From Pseudonocardia oroxyli (GTDB taxonomy: Bacteria > Actinomycetota > Actinomycetes > Mycobacteriales > Pseudonocardiaceae), in NCBI RefSeq assembly GCF_900102195.1, contig NZ_FNBE01000008.1, forward strand, positions 62,001 through 126,000: a stretch of 64,000 nucleotides of DNA, read 5' to 3'. The position numbers were made by a program, and so were the translations under genes. A model generated the notes under the pieces. The model made no database searches and was not told where the DNA came from. It worked only from the letters and a program-made list of their open reading frames with translations. Position 1 is the first letter of the stretch. Every line of letters begins with the position of its first letter. Shown piece after piece: positions 50,100-58,510 of the stretch.

Positions 50100-50606
50100 G
50101 TGACGGACATCGCTGAAGGTTCCAGGCGGTCCGCGCACGGGGGGAACGACCGGGCGGGGGGATCTGCTCCACGGCAGGTGCCGCGCCCGGAGGAGCTGGC
50201 GTCGTGGCGGGCCTTCCTGCGCGCACACGCGACGGTCACCCGGGCGCTCGAGACCGAACTCGTGGCCGAACAGGGCCTCTCGCTCGCCGCCTACGACGTG
50301 TTGGTCCAGCTCGCCGAGGCGCCGAACCGGCGCCTGCGGATGACCGAGCTCGCCGACGCCGTGCTGCTGTCCCGTTCGGGCGTGACCCGCCTGGTGGACC
50401 GCCTCGAACGCGCCGGTTTCGTGCGCCGCACCCGGGTGGAGGGCGACGGCCGGGGGGTCGCCGCGGGCCTGACGTCCGCGGGGCTGGACCGGCTCCGCAC
50501 CGCCAGCCGCACCCACCTGCGGGGCGTCACCGAGCACTTCGTCAAGCACTTGACCCCCGACCAGCTGGCCACCCTGGAACGGGTCACGCGCGAGCTGGCG
50601 CCGTAG
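50100..50606 (+). CDS. MarR family transcriptional regulator
   Basis: A 168-residue winged-helix regulator: LSLAAYDVLVQLAEAPNRRL, MTELADAVLLSRSGVTRLVD and the wing ERAGFVRRTRVEGDGRG are typical of MarR. It is divergent from mrp (94 bp between starts). TACCAT lies 8 nt before the GTG at 50100, which favours a leaderless start there; GTG 50094 would add two residues. The target and ligand are unknown; the divergent mrp gene is an obvious candidate. Confidence 0.9.
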   Translation: MTDIAEGSRRSAHGGNDRAGGSAPRQVPRPEELASWRAFLRAHATVTRALETELVAEQGLSLAAYDVLVQLAEAPNRRLRMTELADAVLLSRSGVTRLVDRLERAGFVRRTRVEGDGRGVAAGLTSAGLDRLRTASRTHLRGVTEHFVKHLTPDQLATLERVTRELAP

Positions 50607-50610
50607 GGGT

Positions 50611-50652
50611 CGTGCGTGGCGAGTGGTGCTCTGGCACCACTCGCCACGCACG
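50611..50652. terminator. Perfect 19-bp hairpin between marR and the DUF1003 gene
   Basis: CGTGCGTGGCGAGTGGTGC, a 4-nt loop and the exact complement to 50652. It lies directly after the marR stop in a convergent junction. The design is the same as at 48808 and 55593, but only part of the sequence is shared. Confidence 0.75.
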
Positions 50653-50658
50653 GGCGCG

Positions 50659-51144
50659 TCAGCGCCGACGGGGTTTCTCGCGGCCCTCGACGATCGCGGC
50701 CAGTCGGTCGACCTCGCTGCGGAGGTAGTCGCGGGTCGCCACCTCGCCGAGCGCGATGCGCAGGGCCGCGAGCTCGCGGGCCAGGAACTCGGTGTCCGCC
50801 TTGGTGCGTTCGGCCCGCCTGCGGTCCTCGTCCAGGGCGATGCGGTCGCGGTCGTCCTGGCGGTTCTGGGCGAGCAGGATCAGCGGGGCGGCGTACGCAG
50901 CCTGGGTGGAGAAGGCCAGGTTGAGCAGGATGAACGGGTACGGGTCCCACTGCAGCCACCAGCTGGCGGCGTTCAGCGCGATCCAGGCGACCACGATCAC
51001 GGTCTGGATCGCCAGGTAGCGCCCGGTGCCGAGGTAGCGGGCGACCCGCTCGGCGGCGCTGGCGAACGCGCTCGGGTCGAACTCGAGCCCGCGCCTGCCC
51101 AGCAGCGGCTGGTCGAGGCGGCGGCCGGGCTGCAGCTCAGGCAC
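50659..51144 (-). CDS. DUF1003 membrane protein
   Basis: A 161-residue protein with two transmembrane helices (residues about 45-63 and 70-92) around WDPYPFILLNLAFSTQAAYA, the DUF1003 hallmark, followed by a cytoplasmic coiled coil (QNRQDDRDRIALDEDRRRAE). DUF1003 genes are regularly next to MgtE-N/CBS genes, as here, where the GTG start overlaps the upstream gene's end by 8 nt. A role in magnesium or ion homeostasis is implied only by this association. The order matches Rv1231c-Rv1232c. Confidence 0.88.
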   Translation of the reverse strand: MPELQPGRRLDQPLLGRRGLEFDPSAFASAAERVARYLGTGRYLAIQTVIVVAWIALNAASWWLQWDPYPFILLNLAFSTQAAYAAPLILLAQNRQDDRDRIALDEDRRRAERTKADTEFLARELAALRIALGEVATRDYLRSEVDRLAAIVEGREKPRRR

Positions 51145-52393
51145 GGGTCACCTCCGGGTCGGTGAGGGGCTGGTCCCGCCAGCCGTCGGGCAGCAGGTGG
51201 TCGAGCAGGTCGTCGACGGTGACGGCGCCGAGCAGGTGGTCCTCGGCGTCGACGACGGGGCCCGCCACCAGGTTGTACGTGGCGAAGTAGCGGGTGATCT
51301 CGTCCATCCCGGCGTCCGGGTCCAGGCGGGCCAGCTCGCTGTCGACCAGGCCCGCGACCAGCTCGAACGGGGCCTCGCGCAGCAGCCGCTGGGCGTGCAC
51401 GCAGCCCAGATAGCGGCCCGTCGGGGTGGCGCTGGGCGGGCGGCAGACGAACACCATGCTGGCGAGCGCGGGCGGCACGTCGGGGTTGCGGACGTGCGCG
51501 AGCGCCTCGGCGACCGTGGCGTCCGGCCGCAGCACGATCGGCTCCGGGGTCATCAGCCCGCCCGCGGTGCGCGCCGCGTAGGTCAGCAGCCTGCGGACCG
51601 GCTCGGACTCCTCGGGCTCCATCAGCGAGAGCAGCCTGCCCGCCTCCTCGTCGCCGAGCTCGCCGAGCAGGTCCGCGGCGTCGTCCGGGGACATGGCCTC
51701 CAGCACGTCCGCCGCGCGCTCGACGTCCAGGTGCCCGATCAGCTCGCGCTGGTCGCTCTCCGACAGCTCCTCGAACACGTCGGCCAGGCGTTCGTCGTCG
51801 AGCGCGTCGACCACCTCGTGCTGGCGCTTGCGGGGCAGTTCGGACAACGCGGCGGCGACGTCCGCGGGCCGCATCGCGTCGAACACCGAGAGCAGCCCCT
51901 CGGTGCCCTGCCGGTCGGACAGGGTGAGCCCGCTGACCGCGCTCCACGGCAGCACGCTCACCCCGGACCGGCTGCGGAACCGGCGGGGTCCGCGGCGGAC
52001 GGCCAACCGCGCCACCACCCAGTCCCGCTTGCGGGTGGGCTCGATCGCCGCGTCGACGACCGTCGCGGGCTCCCCGGAGTCCCGCAGGGTGACCGGCGCG
52101 TCGAGCAGCTGGCCGAGCACCAGCGTCTCGTTGGGGCGCTGGGTGAAACCCGAGAGGCTCACCGAGCCGCTGGCCAGGGTGATGGCGGCGGCGTCGACGT
52201 CCGCCACCCGCAGCATGGGGACGAAGATCCGCCTCCGACTGGAGAGCTCGACGACCAGACCCAGCACCCGCGGCGGGGTCGCATCCACCCGCAGCGTGGT
52301 CACGACGTCCCGGACCTTCCCGATCCGCGCCCCGTCCGGGCCGAAGACGGCGAGCCCCGCCATCCGTGCCACGAAGATCCGGCTGGTGCCCAT
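51137..52393 (-). CDS. MgtE-N and CBS-domain protein without channel
   Basis: A 418-residue soluble protein. Residues 1-190 hold a PRC-barrel-like part (RIGKVRDVVTTLRVD, PRVLGLVVELSSRRRIFVPM). An MgtE N-terminal superhelical domain follows (200-285: SELPRKRQHEVVDALDDERL, LEAMSPDDAADLLGEL), then a CBS pair (290-400: GGLMTPEPIVLRPDATVAEA, LLGAVTVDDLLDHL). The transmembrane Mg2+ channel domain of MgtE is absent, so it is a sensor or regulator rather than a transporter. TAAGCT lies 7 nt before the ATG (leaderless). The following DUF1003 gene may encode its membrane partner. Confidence 0.88.
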   Translation of the reverse strand: MGTSRIFVARMAGLAVFGPDGARIGKVRDVVTTLRVDATPPRVLGLVVELSSRRRIFVPMLRVADVDAAAITLASGSVSLSGFTQRPNETLVLGQLLDAPVTLRDSGEPATVVDAAIEPTRKRDWVVARLAVRRGPRRFRSRSGVSVLPWSAVSGLTLSDRQGTEGLLSVFDAMRPADVAAALSELPRKRQHEVVDALDDERLADVFEELSESDQRELIGHLDVERAADVLEAMSPDDAADLLGELGDEEAGRLLSLMEPEESEPVRRLLTYAARTAGGLMTPEPIVLRPDATVAEALAHVRNPDVPPALASMVFVCRPPSATPTGRYLGCVHAQRLLREAPFELVAGLVDSELARLDPDAGMDEITRYFATYNLVAGPVVDAEDHLLGAVTVDDLLDHLLPDGWRDQPLTDPEVTRA

Positions 52394-52435
52394 GAGCTGG
52401 AGCTTAGGCCGTGTGGCGGCGCGCGTGACGGCGCC

Positions 52436-52441
52436 TACGCT
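52436..52441 (+). promoter_or_regulatory. -10 element for leaderless phzF-like gene
   Basis: TACGCT lies 7 nt before the ATG at 52449. Only 55 bp separate this start from the divergent MgtE-N/CBS gene, so two leaderless promoters are packed back to back. Confidence 0.6.
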
Positions 52442-52448
52442 CGCGGCC

Positions 52449-53297
52449 ATGGGGCTGCGCTTCGACGTCGTGGACGTGTTCACCGACCGGCCGTACGCCG
52501 GCAACCCGCTCGCCGTGGTGCGGTCGGAGGACCGGGAGCTGGACACCGAGGCGATGCAGCGGATCGCGGGGGAGTTCCACCTCTCGGAGACGGTGTTCAC
52601 CCTGCCCAGCGAGGTCGCCGACTACCGGGTGCGGATCTTCACCCCGGCGGTCGAGCTGCCGTTCGCCGGGCACCCGAGTGTGGGGGCCGCCTGGGTGCTG
52701 GCGCGCGACGGCGCGATCGCGCACGGGGACGTCGTCCAGGAGTGCGGGGCGGGCCTGCTGCCCGTGCACGTCGACGCCGACGGCGCGCGGGTCGCGGGCG
52801 GTCGCCCGGAGGTGGGCGACGACGTGGACGCCCCGCTGCTCGCCGCGGCGGTGGGCCTGACCGCGGACGACGTCGACGGCGCCGCCGCCCCGGGCATCGC
52901 CGCGGCGGGCGTGCCGTACGCGTTCCTGCTGGTCCGCCCGGACGCGGTGGCCCGGTGCGCGCCCGACCCGCACGCGATCACCGCGCTCGGGCTGACCGGG
53001 GTGCTGGTGGCGAGCTGGGAGGACGGCCACGCGCACGCGCGGATGTTCGGCGCCGGGGTGGGGGTGGACGAAGACCCCGCGACCGGCTCCGCCGCCGTCG
53101 CGCTGGGGGTGTTCCTGGCCGACCGCGGCCTGCTCGACGACGGGGACACGGCCTTCACCGTCTCCCAGGGCGCGGAGATCGGGCGGCCGTCGACGCTGCA
53201 CGTCACGGTGGCGTCCACCGACGGCCGCGCCACGGCGACGACCGTCCGTGGCGGCGTGGTCGCGGTGTCCCGGGGCGAGCTCACCGCCCTGCCCTGA
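52449..53297 (+). CDS. PhzF family isomerase/epimerase
   Basis: A 282-residue member of the PhzF/diaminopimelate-epimerase-like fold. The characteristic N-terminus ([16 protein letters not shown]) is followed by [10 protein letters not shown] with the conserved catalytic Glu, [20 protein letters not shown] and the second-half [19 protein letters not shown]. There are no phenazine genes nearby, so phenazine synthesis is unlikely; most homologues are isomerases of unknown substrate. It is probably monocistronic. Confidence 0.9.
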   Translation: MGLRFDVVDVFTDRPYAGNPLAVVRSEDRELDTEAMQRIAGEFHLSETVFTLPSEVADYRVRIFTPAVELPFAGHPSVGAAWVLARDGAIAHGDVVQECGAGLLPVHVDADGARVAGGRPEVGDDVDAPLLAAAVGLTADDVDGAAAPGIAAAGVPYAFLLVRPDAVARCAPDPHAITALGLTGVLVASWEDGHAHARMFGAGVGVDEDPATGSAAVALGVFLADRGLLDDGDTAFTVSQGAEIGRPSTLHVTVASTDGRATATTVRGGVVAVSRGELTALP

Positions 53298-53415
53298 CCG
53301 CCGGGTAACCGCCCTCGACCTCCCGTGGGTGAGAAACCAATCACCTCGACGGCGCGTCGGGAGGGCGAACGTGCCACGATCCGACGAGTCCGAACCATCG
53401 ACGAGGAGTTCGACA

Positions 53416-54387
53416 GTGACGTCCGACGCGACCCGCCCGCTCCGCCCCCGCAGGTCCTGCCTGGCGGTGCCGGGTTCGAGCCAGAAGTTCATCGACAAGG
53501 CCCGGACGCTGAACTCGGACCAGGTCTTCCTCGACCTCGAGGACGCGTGCGCGCCGCTGGCCAAGCCGGGTGCCCGCAAGACGATCGTCGCCGCGCTGAA
53601 CGAGGGCGGCTGGGGTGAGAAGGCCCGCGTGGTCCGGGTCAACGACTGGACGACCGAGTGGACCTACCGGGACGTCGTCGAGGTCGTCGAGGGGGCGGGC
53701 GCCAACCTCGACGCCATCATGCTGCCGAAGGTGCAGACGCCGCAGCAGGTCGTCGCCCTGGACCTGCTGATGACGCAGATCGAGAAGACCCTCGGCTACG
53801 AGGTCGGCAAGATCGGCATCGAGGCGCAGATCGAGAACGCGCTGGGCCTGACGAACGTCAACGAGATCGCGCAGGCCAGCCCGCGCGTCGAGACGATCAT
53901 CTTCGGCCCGGCGGACTTCATGGCGTCGATCAACATGAAGTCGCTGGTCGTGGGCGAGCAGCCGCCCGGCTACGACGTGGGGGACGCCTACCACCACATC
54001 CTCATGTCGATCCTGATGGCGGCCCGCGCGCACGACAAGCAGGCCATCGACGGCCCGTACCTGCAGATCAAGGACGTCGACGGGTTCCGGCGGGTGGCCG
54101 GTCGCGCCGCCGCGCTCGGCTTCGACGGCAAGTGGGTGCTGCACCCCGGCCAGATCGACGCGGCCAACGAGACCTTCAGCCCGTCGCAGAAGGACTACGA
54201 CCACGCCGAGAACATCCTCGACGCCTACGACTGGTTCACCTCCGAGGCGGGCGGCAAGCGCGGCGCGGCGATGCTCGGCGACGAGATGATCGACGAGGCC
54301 TCGCGCAAGATGGCGCTGGTGATCTCGGGCAAGGGTCGGGCCGCGGGCATGTCGCGGACCGACAAGTGGACCCCGCCGCAGGACTGA
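53416..54387 (+). CDS. CitE-like HpcH/HpaI lyase (beta-hydroxyacyl-CoA lyase)
   Basis: A 323-residue TIM-barrel lyase: [34 protein letters not shown] (catalytic/metal Asp-Glu), [27 protein letters not shown] (metal Glu) and [11 protein letters not shown] (metal Asp). It resembles the free-standing CitE-like malyl-CoA/citramalyl-CoA lyases, exemplified by mycobacterial Rv2498c. AGGAG 9 nt before the GTG at 53416 sets the start. The acyl-CoA dehydrogenase gene follows by 11 nt, forming a two-gene operon. Confidence 0.9.
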   Translation: MTSDATRPLRPRRSCLAVPGSSQKFIDKARTLNSDQVFLDLEDACAPLAKPGARKTIVAALNEGGWGEKARVVRVNDWTTEWTYRDVVEVVEGAGANLDAIMLPKVQTPQQVVALDLLMTQIEKTLGYEVGKIGIEAQIENALGLTNVNEIAQASPRVETIIFGPADFMASINMKSLVVGEQPPGYDVGDAYHHILMSILMAARAHDKQAIDGPYLQIKDVDGFRRVAGRAAALGFDGKWVLHPGQIDAANETFSPSQKDYDHAENILDAYDWFTSEAGGKRGAAMLGDEMIDEASRKMALVISGKGRAAGMSRTDKWTPPQD

Positions 54388-54398
54388 GAGGTAGACCC

Positions 54399-55592
54399 AT
54401 GGCCCGCCTGGCCCAGACCGCCGGTCTCACCGACGTGCAGGAGGAGATCATCTCCACCGTCCGTACGTTCGTGGACAAGGAGATCATCCCGCACGCCACC
54501 GCCCTGGAGCACGCGGACGCCTACCCGCAGGACATCGTCGACGGGATGAAGGAGATGGGGCTGTTCGGCCTCACCATCCCCGAGGAGTACGGCGGCCTGG
54601 GCGAGTCCCTGCTGACCTACGCCCTCGTCGTCGAGCAGATCGCGCGCGGGTGGATGAGCGTCTCCGGCGTGATCAACACGCACTTCATCGTGGCGTACAT
54701 GCTGATGCACCACGGCACGCCGGAGCAGAAGCAGAAGTACCTGCCGAAGATGGCCGAGGGCGAGACCCGCGGCGCGTTCTCCATGTCCGAGCCGGACCTG
54801 GGCAGCGACGTCGCGGCGATCAAGACCCGCGCCAAGGCAGACGGCGACGACTACGTCATCGACGGCGCCAAGATGTGGCTGACCAACGGCGGCTCGTCGA
54901 ACCTGATCGCGCTGCTGGTGAAGACCGACCTCGGGCAGCCCAAGCCCTACCAGAACCTCACCACGTTCCTGGTGGAGAAGCCGTCGGGCTTCGGAGAGGT
55001 CCTCCCGGGCCTCACCATCCCCGGCAAGATCGACAAGATGGGCTACAAGGGCGTCGACACCACCGAGGCGGTGTTCGACGGCTTCCGCATCCCCGGCGCC
55101 CAGATCCTGGGCGGGGAGGCGGGCAAGGGCTTCTCGCACATGATGGACGGCGTCGAGGTCGGCCGGGTCAACGTGGCCGCGCGGGCGTGCGGCATCTCGA
55201 TCCGGGCGTTCGAGCTGGCGGCCGAGTACGCCCAGCAGCGCTCGACCTTCGGCAAGCCGATCGCCGAGCACCAGGCCATCGCGTTCAAGCTGGCCGAGAT
55301 GGGCACCAAGGTCGAGGCCGCCCACCTGATGATGGTCAACGCCGCGAGGCTGAAGGACCGCGGCGAGCGCAACGACGTCGAGGCGGGCATGGCCAAGCTG
55401 CTCGCGTCGGAGTACTGCGCCGAGGTCACGCAGGAAGCCTTCCGGATCCACGGCGGCTACGGGTACTCCAAGGAGTACGAGATCGAGCGGCTGATGCGCG
55501 AGGCCCCGTTCCTGCTGATCGGCGAGGGCACCAGCGAGATCCAGAAGACGATCATCTCCCGCGGCCTGCTCAAGGAGTATAGGAGCCGCTGA
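54399..55592 (+). CDS. Acyl-CoA dehydrogenase
   Basis: A 397-residue FAD-dependent acyl-CoA dehydrogenase: FSMSEPDLGSDVAAIKTRA (middle-domain FAD site), WLTNGGSSNLIAL, QQRSTFGKPIAEHQAI and the C-terminal IHGGYGYSKEYEIERLMREA that holds the catalytic Glu region, ending in GTSEIQKTIISR. It is in operon with the CitE-like lyase, and a MaoC hydratase gene lies 5 kb away; the same three activities sit together in mycobacterial leucine/branched-chain operons (citE-maoC-fadE19). A short branched-chain or mesaconyl-type CoA substrate is likely. Confidence 0.93.
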   Translation: MARLAQTAGLTDVQEEIISTVRTFVDKEIIPHATALEHADAYPQDIVDGMKEMGLFGLTIPEEYGGLGESLLTYALVVEQIARGWMSVSGVINTHFIVAYMLMHHGTPEQKQKYLPKMAEGETRGAFSMSEPDLGSDVAAIKTRAKADGDDYVIDGAKMWLTNGGSSNLIALLVKTDLGQPKPYQNLTTFLVEKPSGFGEVLPGLTIPGKIDKMGYKGVDTTEAVFDGFRIPGAQILGGEAGKGFSHMMDGVEVGRVNVAARACGISIRAFELAAEYAQQRSTFGKPIAEHQAIAFKLAEMGTKVEAAHLMMVNAARLKDRGERNDVEAGMAKLLASEYCAEVTQEAFRIHGGYGYSKEYEIERLMREAPFLLIGEGTSEIQKTIISRGLLKEYRSR

Positions 55593-55640
55593 CCTCGTGA
55601 GTGGCGATGGTCGCCAGGGCGACCATCGCCACTCACGAGG
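55593..55640. terminator. Perfect 23-bp hairpin after the acyl-CoA dehydrogenase gene
   Basis: The stem runs 55593-55615 and 55618-55640 with only AG in the centre; its core GTGAGTGGCGATGGTCGCC is identical to the hairpin at 48808. It lies immediately after the stop codon in a convergent junction, without a T-tract. Confidence 0.8.
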
Positions 55641-55644
55641 TGGG

Positions 55645-55878
55645 TCAGCCGTCTCCCGCGCCGAAGCGTCGGACGCGGCCGCTGCCGCCGCAGCGCGTGC
55701 AGTTGCGGAACGACTTCGTATAGATGCTCCCGTAGCTCCGGGGTGATCCCTTGCAGCTGGGGCACACCTTGAACGGGTGCAGGAACACCGACACCACGTA
55801 GCCGAGCACCAGCACCACCACGAGCACCACCACCATGGTCGCGCCGCTCATTCCGCTCGCGGCCGATTCGATCGTCAT
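55645..55878 (-). CDS. Small membrane protein with zinc ribbon
   Basis: A 77-residue protein: an N-terminal helix (residues 14-33, ATMVVVLVVVLVLGYVVSVF) and a cytoplasmic CPSCKG ... CTRCGGSGR pair of C-x2-C-x-G motifs like those of DnaJ zinc centres. GGGGGTG 5 nt before the ATG at 55878 supports the start. Similar small CxxCxG membrane proteins are common in actinobacteria and uncharacterised. Convergent with the acyl-CoA dehydrogenase gene. Confidence 0.75.
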   Translation of the reverse strand: MTIESAASGMSGATMVVVLVVVLVLGYVVSVFLHPFKVCPSCKGSPRSYGSIYTKSFRNCTRCGGSGRVRRFGAGDG

Positions 55879-56245
55879 GTGCACCCCCGTGCCGCGGGCA
55901 TGACGGACCGGGGCGTATCCCGCCAGCCCGTGCCCGGGCATGCGGAAGCGCCCGTCTGATCCCCGCGATTTCCGCTCGGCCGACACGGCCGATTCCTGAC
56001 CCCCGTCATCGACGGTACGGAGCGGATGACGCGGTTTCCTACCTCCGAACGGCCCAAACGGTTGCTTGGACCTGCGGAATCATCACGATCGGTGAGAGAG
56101 TTCCGAGTCGGGACGGCGGATCTCGGCAGGCTTCCGCTCGTGCCTCTATCGTGACCGTGGATGGGGCACTTCGGGGGCGCTCCTGTCGTTGACATGATGG
56201 ACGCCGAGATGTTCCCGGTGTCCGATGTACTCGAGGAGTGAACCC
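55879..56245. other. Intergenic promoter region
   Basis: This 367-bp divergent interval lies between the small zinc-ribbon membrane protein and the stress-protein gene. I found no gene with convincing support. A 15-codon ORF opening at ATG 56194 ends at a TGA (56239-56241) inside the spacer between the GAGGAG ribosome binding site and the GTG of the next gene, so it could couple translation. No clear -35/-10 pair is visible. Confidence 0.5.
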
Positions 56246-56767
56246 GTGACCACCCCGTTCGGCGGCAGCGGGCGACCCGCGCCGGGGCTGCCCAACCTGC
56301 CCACCCCGCCCACCGGATGGCCGGTCGGCTCGTACGCCACCTACGAGGAGGCGCAGCGGGCCGTCGACCACCTCGCCGACAGCGACTTCCCGGTCCGGGA
56401 CGTGACGATCGTCGGCGTCGACCTGATGCTGGTCGAACGGATCGTGGGGCGGTTGACCTGGGGGCGCGTGTTGGCGTCCGGCGCCGCCTCCGGCGCGTGG
56501 TTCGGGTTGTTCGTCGGGCTGCTGCTGTCGCTGTTCAGCACCGCCGGGGACTCGCTCGTGCGGATCCTGGTCGCCCTCGCGGGCGGCGTCGTGTTCGGGC
56601 TCGCGTTCGCCGCGGCGCAGTACTGGGGCACCCGCGGGCGGCGGGACTTCACCTCCGCCAGCCAGATGGTCGCCGGCCGCTACGACGTGCTGTGCCAGCC
56701 CCGCAACGCCGAGAAGGCCCGCGAGCTGCTCGCCAAGCTGGCCATGGGGACCACGGCCGGGTTCTGA
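56246..56767 (+). CDS. General stress protein 17M-like membrane protein
   Basis: A 173-residue protein with a GSP17M/YflT-like N-terminal domain (residues 25-70: SYATYEEAQRAVDHLADSDF, VRDVTIVGVDL) and two transmembrane helices (about 85-105 and 112-133). The C-terminal soluble part ends in CQPRNAEKARELLAKL. GAGGAG sits 9 nt before the GTG at 56246. A gene of this type occurs near corA in mycobacteria (Rv1234). It is named after stress-induced Bacillus proteins; the function is unknown. Confidence 0.85.
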   Translation: MTTPFGGSGRPAPGLPNLPTPPTGWPVGSYATYEEAQRAVDHLADSDFPVRDVTIVGVDLMLVERIVGRLTWGRVLASGAASGAWFGLFVGLLLSLFSTAGDSLVRILVALAGGVVFGLAFAAAQYWGTRGRRDFTSASQMVAGRYDVLCQPRNAEKARELLAKLAMGTTAGF

Positions 56768-56818
56768 CACCCGCGCGTCCCCTTGGGCGCGCGCGGCTGA
56801 TGCGCGAGGATCGGGGGC

Positions 56819-58375
56819 GTGAACGCCACCGAGACGGACACCCGCGCCCAGCCGCACGCGGCGGACGGCTCGGGGCAGCCGGCGCGGGCGTTCGACCGGC
56901 TGCTGCGCAACAACCCCACCTTCCGCGAGCAGCTTCAGCTCAGCGTGCACCGGATGGGGCTGGCCGGCACCGGGAAACGACTGCTGATCATCGGGGCGGG
57001 CAGCGGCGCCGCCGTGCAGGGCGTGCCCGAGGAGGCCCCCGGGTGGCGCGTCGTGGCCGTCGACGAGTCGCACGAGCTCACCCGGCACGCGCAGTCCGAG
57101 GACTGGCCGCCGGACTACTGGTTCGTCACCGCCACGCTCTACAACCTCGGGGACGCCCTCGCCCGCCGCAACCTGCCCGGCCCGTTCGACGCGATCCTCG
57201 TCGCCTACGAGATGCGTCACCAGCGCAACCTCGACGACACCCTCGCCTACCTGCGGGACCTCCTCGTCCCGGGGGCGCCGCTCGCCGTGCACGAGTACTC
57301 GGTGCGCGGGAACCGGGCGGCGCGCCGGACCTGGGCCGCGACCTGCCTGGCCTACCTCACGCGGATCCGCACGCACGGCCGCGTCCCGGGGATGGGCGAG
57401 TACCTCTGGCGCTCGGTCACGCGCTTCGACAGCGTCACCGAGTTCCGCGAGCGGCTGGGGCGGGCCCGGTTCACCGACATCCGGGTGCAGACCTTCGGCG
57501 GCCGGATGGAACACGTCCTGCACACCTTCCTCGCCCGCGCCCCGGTGCACGACGACCGCGGCGGCCCGGACGACCTCGGCCTTCCGTTCACCGACGCGCC
57601 CGCCCCGCGCGGCCCGCGGCCCGGTCCGGGCGTGCGCGGCCGCGTGGTGCTGCCCGCGCCGCGGGCGGTGCCGGAGCCCCCGCCGGAGGACGCGCCGCGC
57701 TCCGCCGGTCGTTCCGGCCCCGTCCGGGCCGACGTCGATCCCGAGGCCGATCCCGACGCCGAGACCCCGCCCCAGGGCCTGCGGGTCGTCCCCGATCCGC
57801 CCGCCGCGGGATTCTCGTCTGCACCTGGCGAGGCTGCGGGGCCCGAGGCGGGTCGGGCGCCTGAACCGGCGCCTGTCGAGCCCGAGACCGATGCGGGGCG
57901 CCCGGAGGCGGAGGCGGTGCAGTCTCGGCCGGCGCAGCCCGAGGTGGTGCAGTCCGAGTCGGCGCAGCCCGAGGTGGTGCAGCCCGAGGTGGTGCAGTCT
58001 CGGCCCACGCGGCCCGAGGTGGCCCAGCCCGTATCGGAGGCGGCACCGGTCGAGCCGGAGCCGGCCCCCTTCCGCCCCACGCCTGCGCCGCGGTCGCCGC
58101 GGTCGGAGGTGCGGGCCGTGGCGCCGAGCGATCCCGCGGACCCCTTCGAGCTGGACGACGACGAGGACGTCGCCCCGGTCAGCGAGCGGCCCGGCGTGCG
58201 CGAGAGCGATGCGAACGATCCGGGCGCGGACCCGGTGGACGAGGTGCCGCCGCTGACCGACGCACCGCAGCAGCGCCCCCGCCTGCGTGACCGGTTCACG
58301 CGTGCGCCCAAGCCGACCAGGTCGGACGGCGCGTGGCTCACCCGCGCCGAACGCGAGGACGACCCGCGTTCCTGA
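56819..58375 (+). CDS. Methyltransferase-like protein with long disordered tail
   Basis: A 518-residue protein. Residues 1-240 are a Rossmann methyltransferase-like domain: LLIIGAGSGAAVQGVPEEAP as motif I, VVAVDESHELTRHA, then VAYEMRHQRNLDDTLAYLRD and an unusual arginine-rich helix. Residues 250-518 are low-complexity, rich in Pro, Glu and Ala, with repeated QPEVVQS-type units, and end in a basic patch. The canonical acidic Gly-x-Gly loop reads GAGSGAA. The substrate is unknown. The GTG at 56819 is the first start, 51 nt after the stress-protein stop; no ribosome binding site is visible. Confidence 0.7.
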   Translation: MNATETDTRAQPHAADGSGQPARAFDRLLRNNPTFREQLQLSVHRMGLAGTGKRLLIIGAGSGAAVQGVPEEAPGWRVVAVDESHELTRHAQSEDWPPDYWFVTATLYNLGDALARRNLPGPFDAILVAYEMRHQRNLDDTLAYLRDLLVPGAPLAVHEYSVRGNRAARRTWAATCLAYLTRIRTHGRVPGMGEYLWRSVTRFDSVTEFRERLGRARFTDIRVQTFGGRMEHVLHTFLARAPVHDDRGGPDDLGLPFTDAPAPRGPRPGPGVRGRVVLPAPRAVPEPPPEDAPRSAGRSGPVRADVDPEADPDAETPPQGLRVVPDPPAAGFSSAPGEAAGPEAGRAPEPAPVEPETDAGRPEAEAVQSRPAQPEVVQSESAQPEVVQPEVVQSRPTRPEVAQPVSEAAPVEPEPAPFRPTPAPRSPRSEVRAVAPSDPADPFELDDDEDVAPVSERPGVRESDANDPGADPVDEVPPLTDAPQQRPRLRDRFTRAPKPTRSDGAWLTRAEREDDPRS

Positions 58376-58380
58376 TCGCC

Positions 58381-58459
58381 CGTTTCGTGCACTCAGTGCG
58401 GTGCGCACCACGCTGAGTGCACGGGACCGGTGATCATGCAGCAGTGAGTGCACGAAACG
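58381..58459. terminator. Nested inverted repeats after the methyltransferase-like gene
   Basis: CGTTTCGTGCACTCA (58381-58395) is exactly complementary to TGAGTGCACGAAACG (58445-58459). Within it, 58387-58422 can form its own near-perfect 18-bp hairpin. The two folds are mutually exclusive. The location is a convergent junction before the Rieske gene. Confidence 0.7.
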
Positions 58460-58510
58460 TGCGCTCTCGCTCCGCCGACCGCACTGAACGCACGACACGT
58501 GCGACCAGGC

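Noticed and set aside
52449-53297. Phenazine biosynthesis gene
   Set aside because: PhzF-like folds are widespread and no other phz gene is near.
56147-56241. Chain of small upstream ORFs before the stress-protein gene
   Set aside because: Frames are short, start signals are weak and only the last overlaps the ribosome binding site region, so there is not enough support to annotate them as genes.
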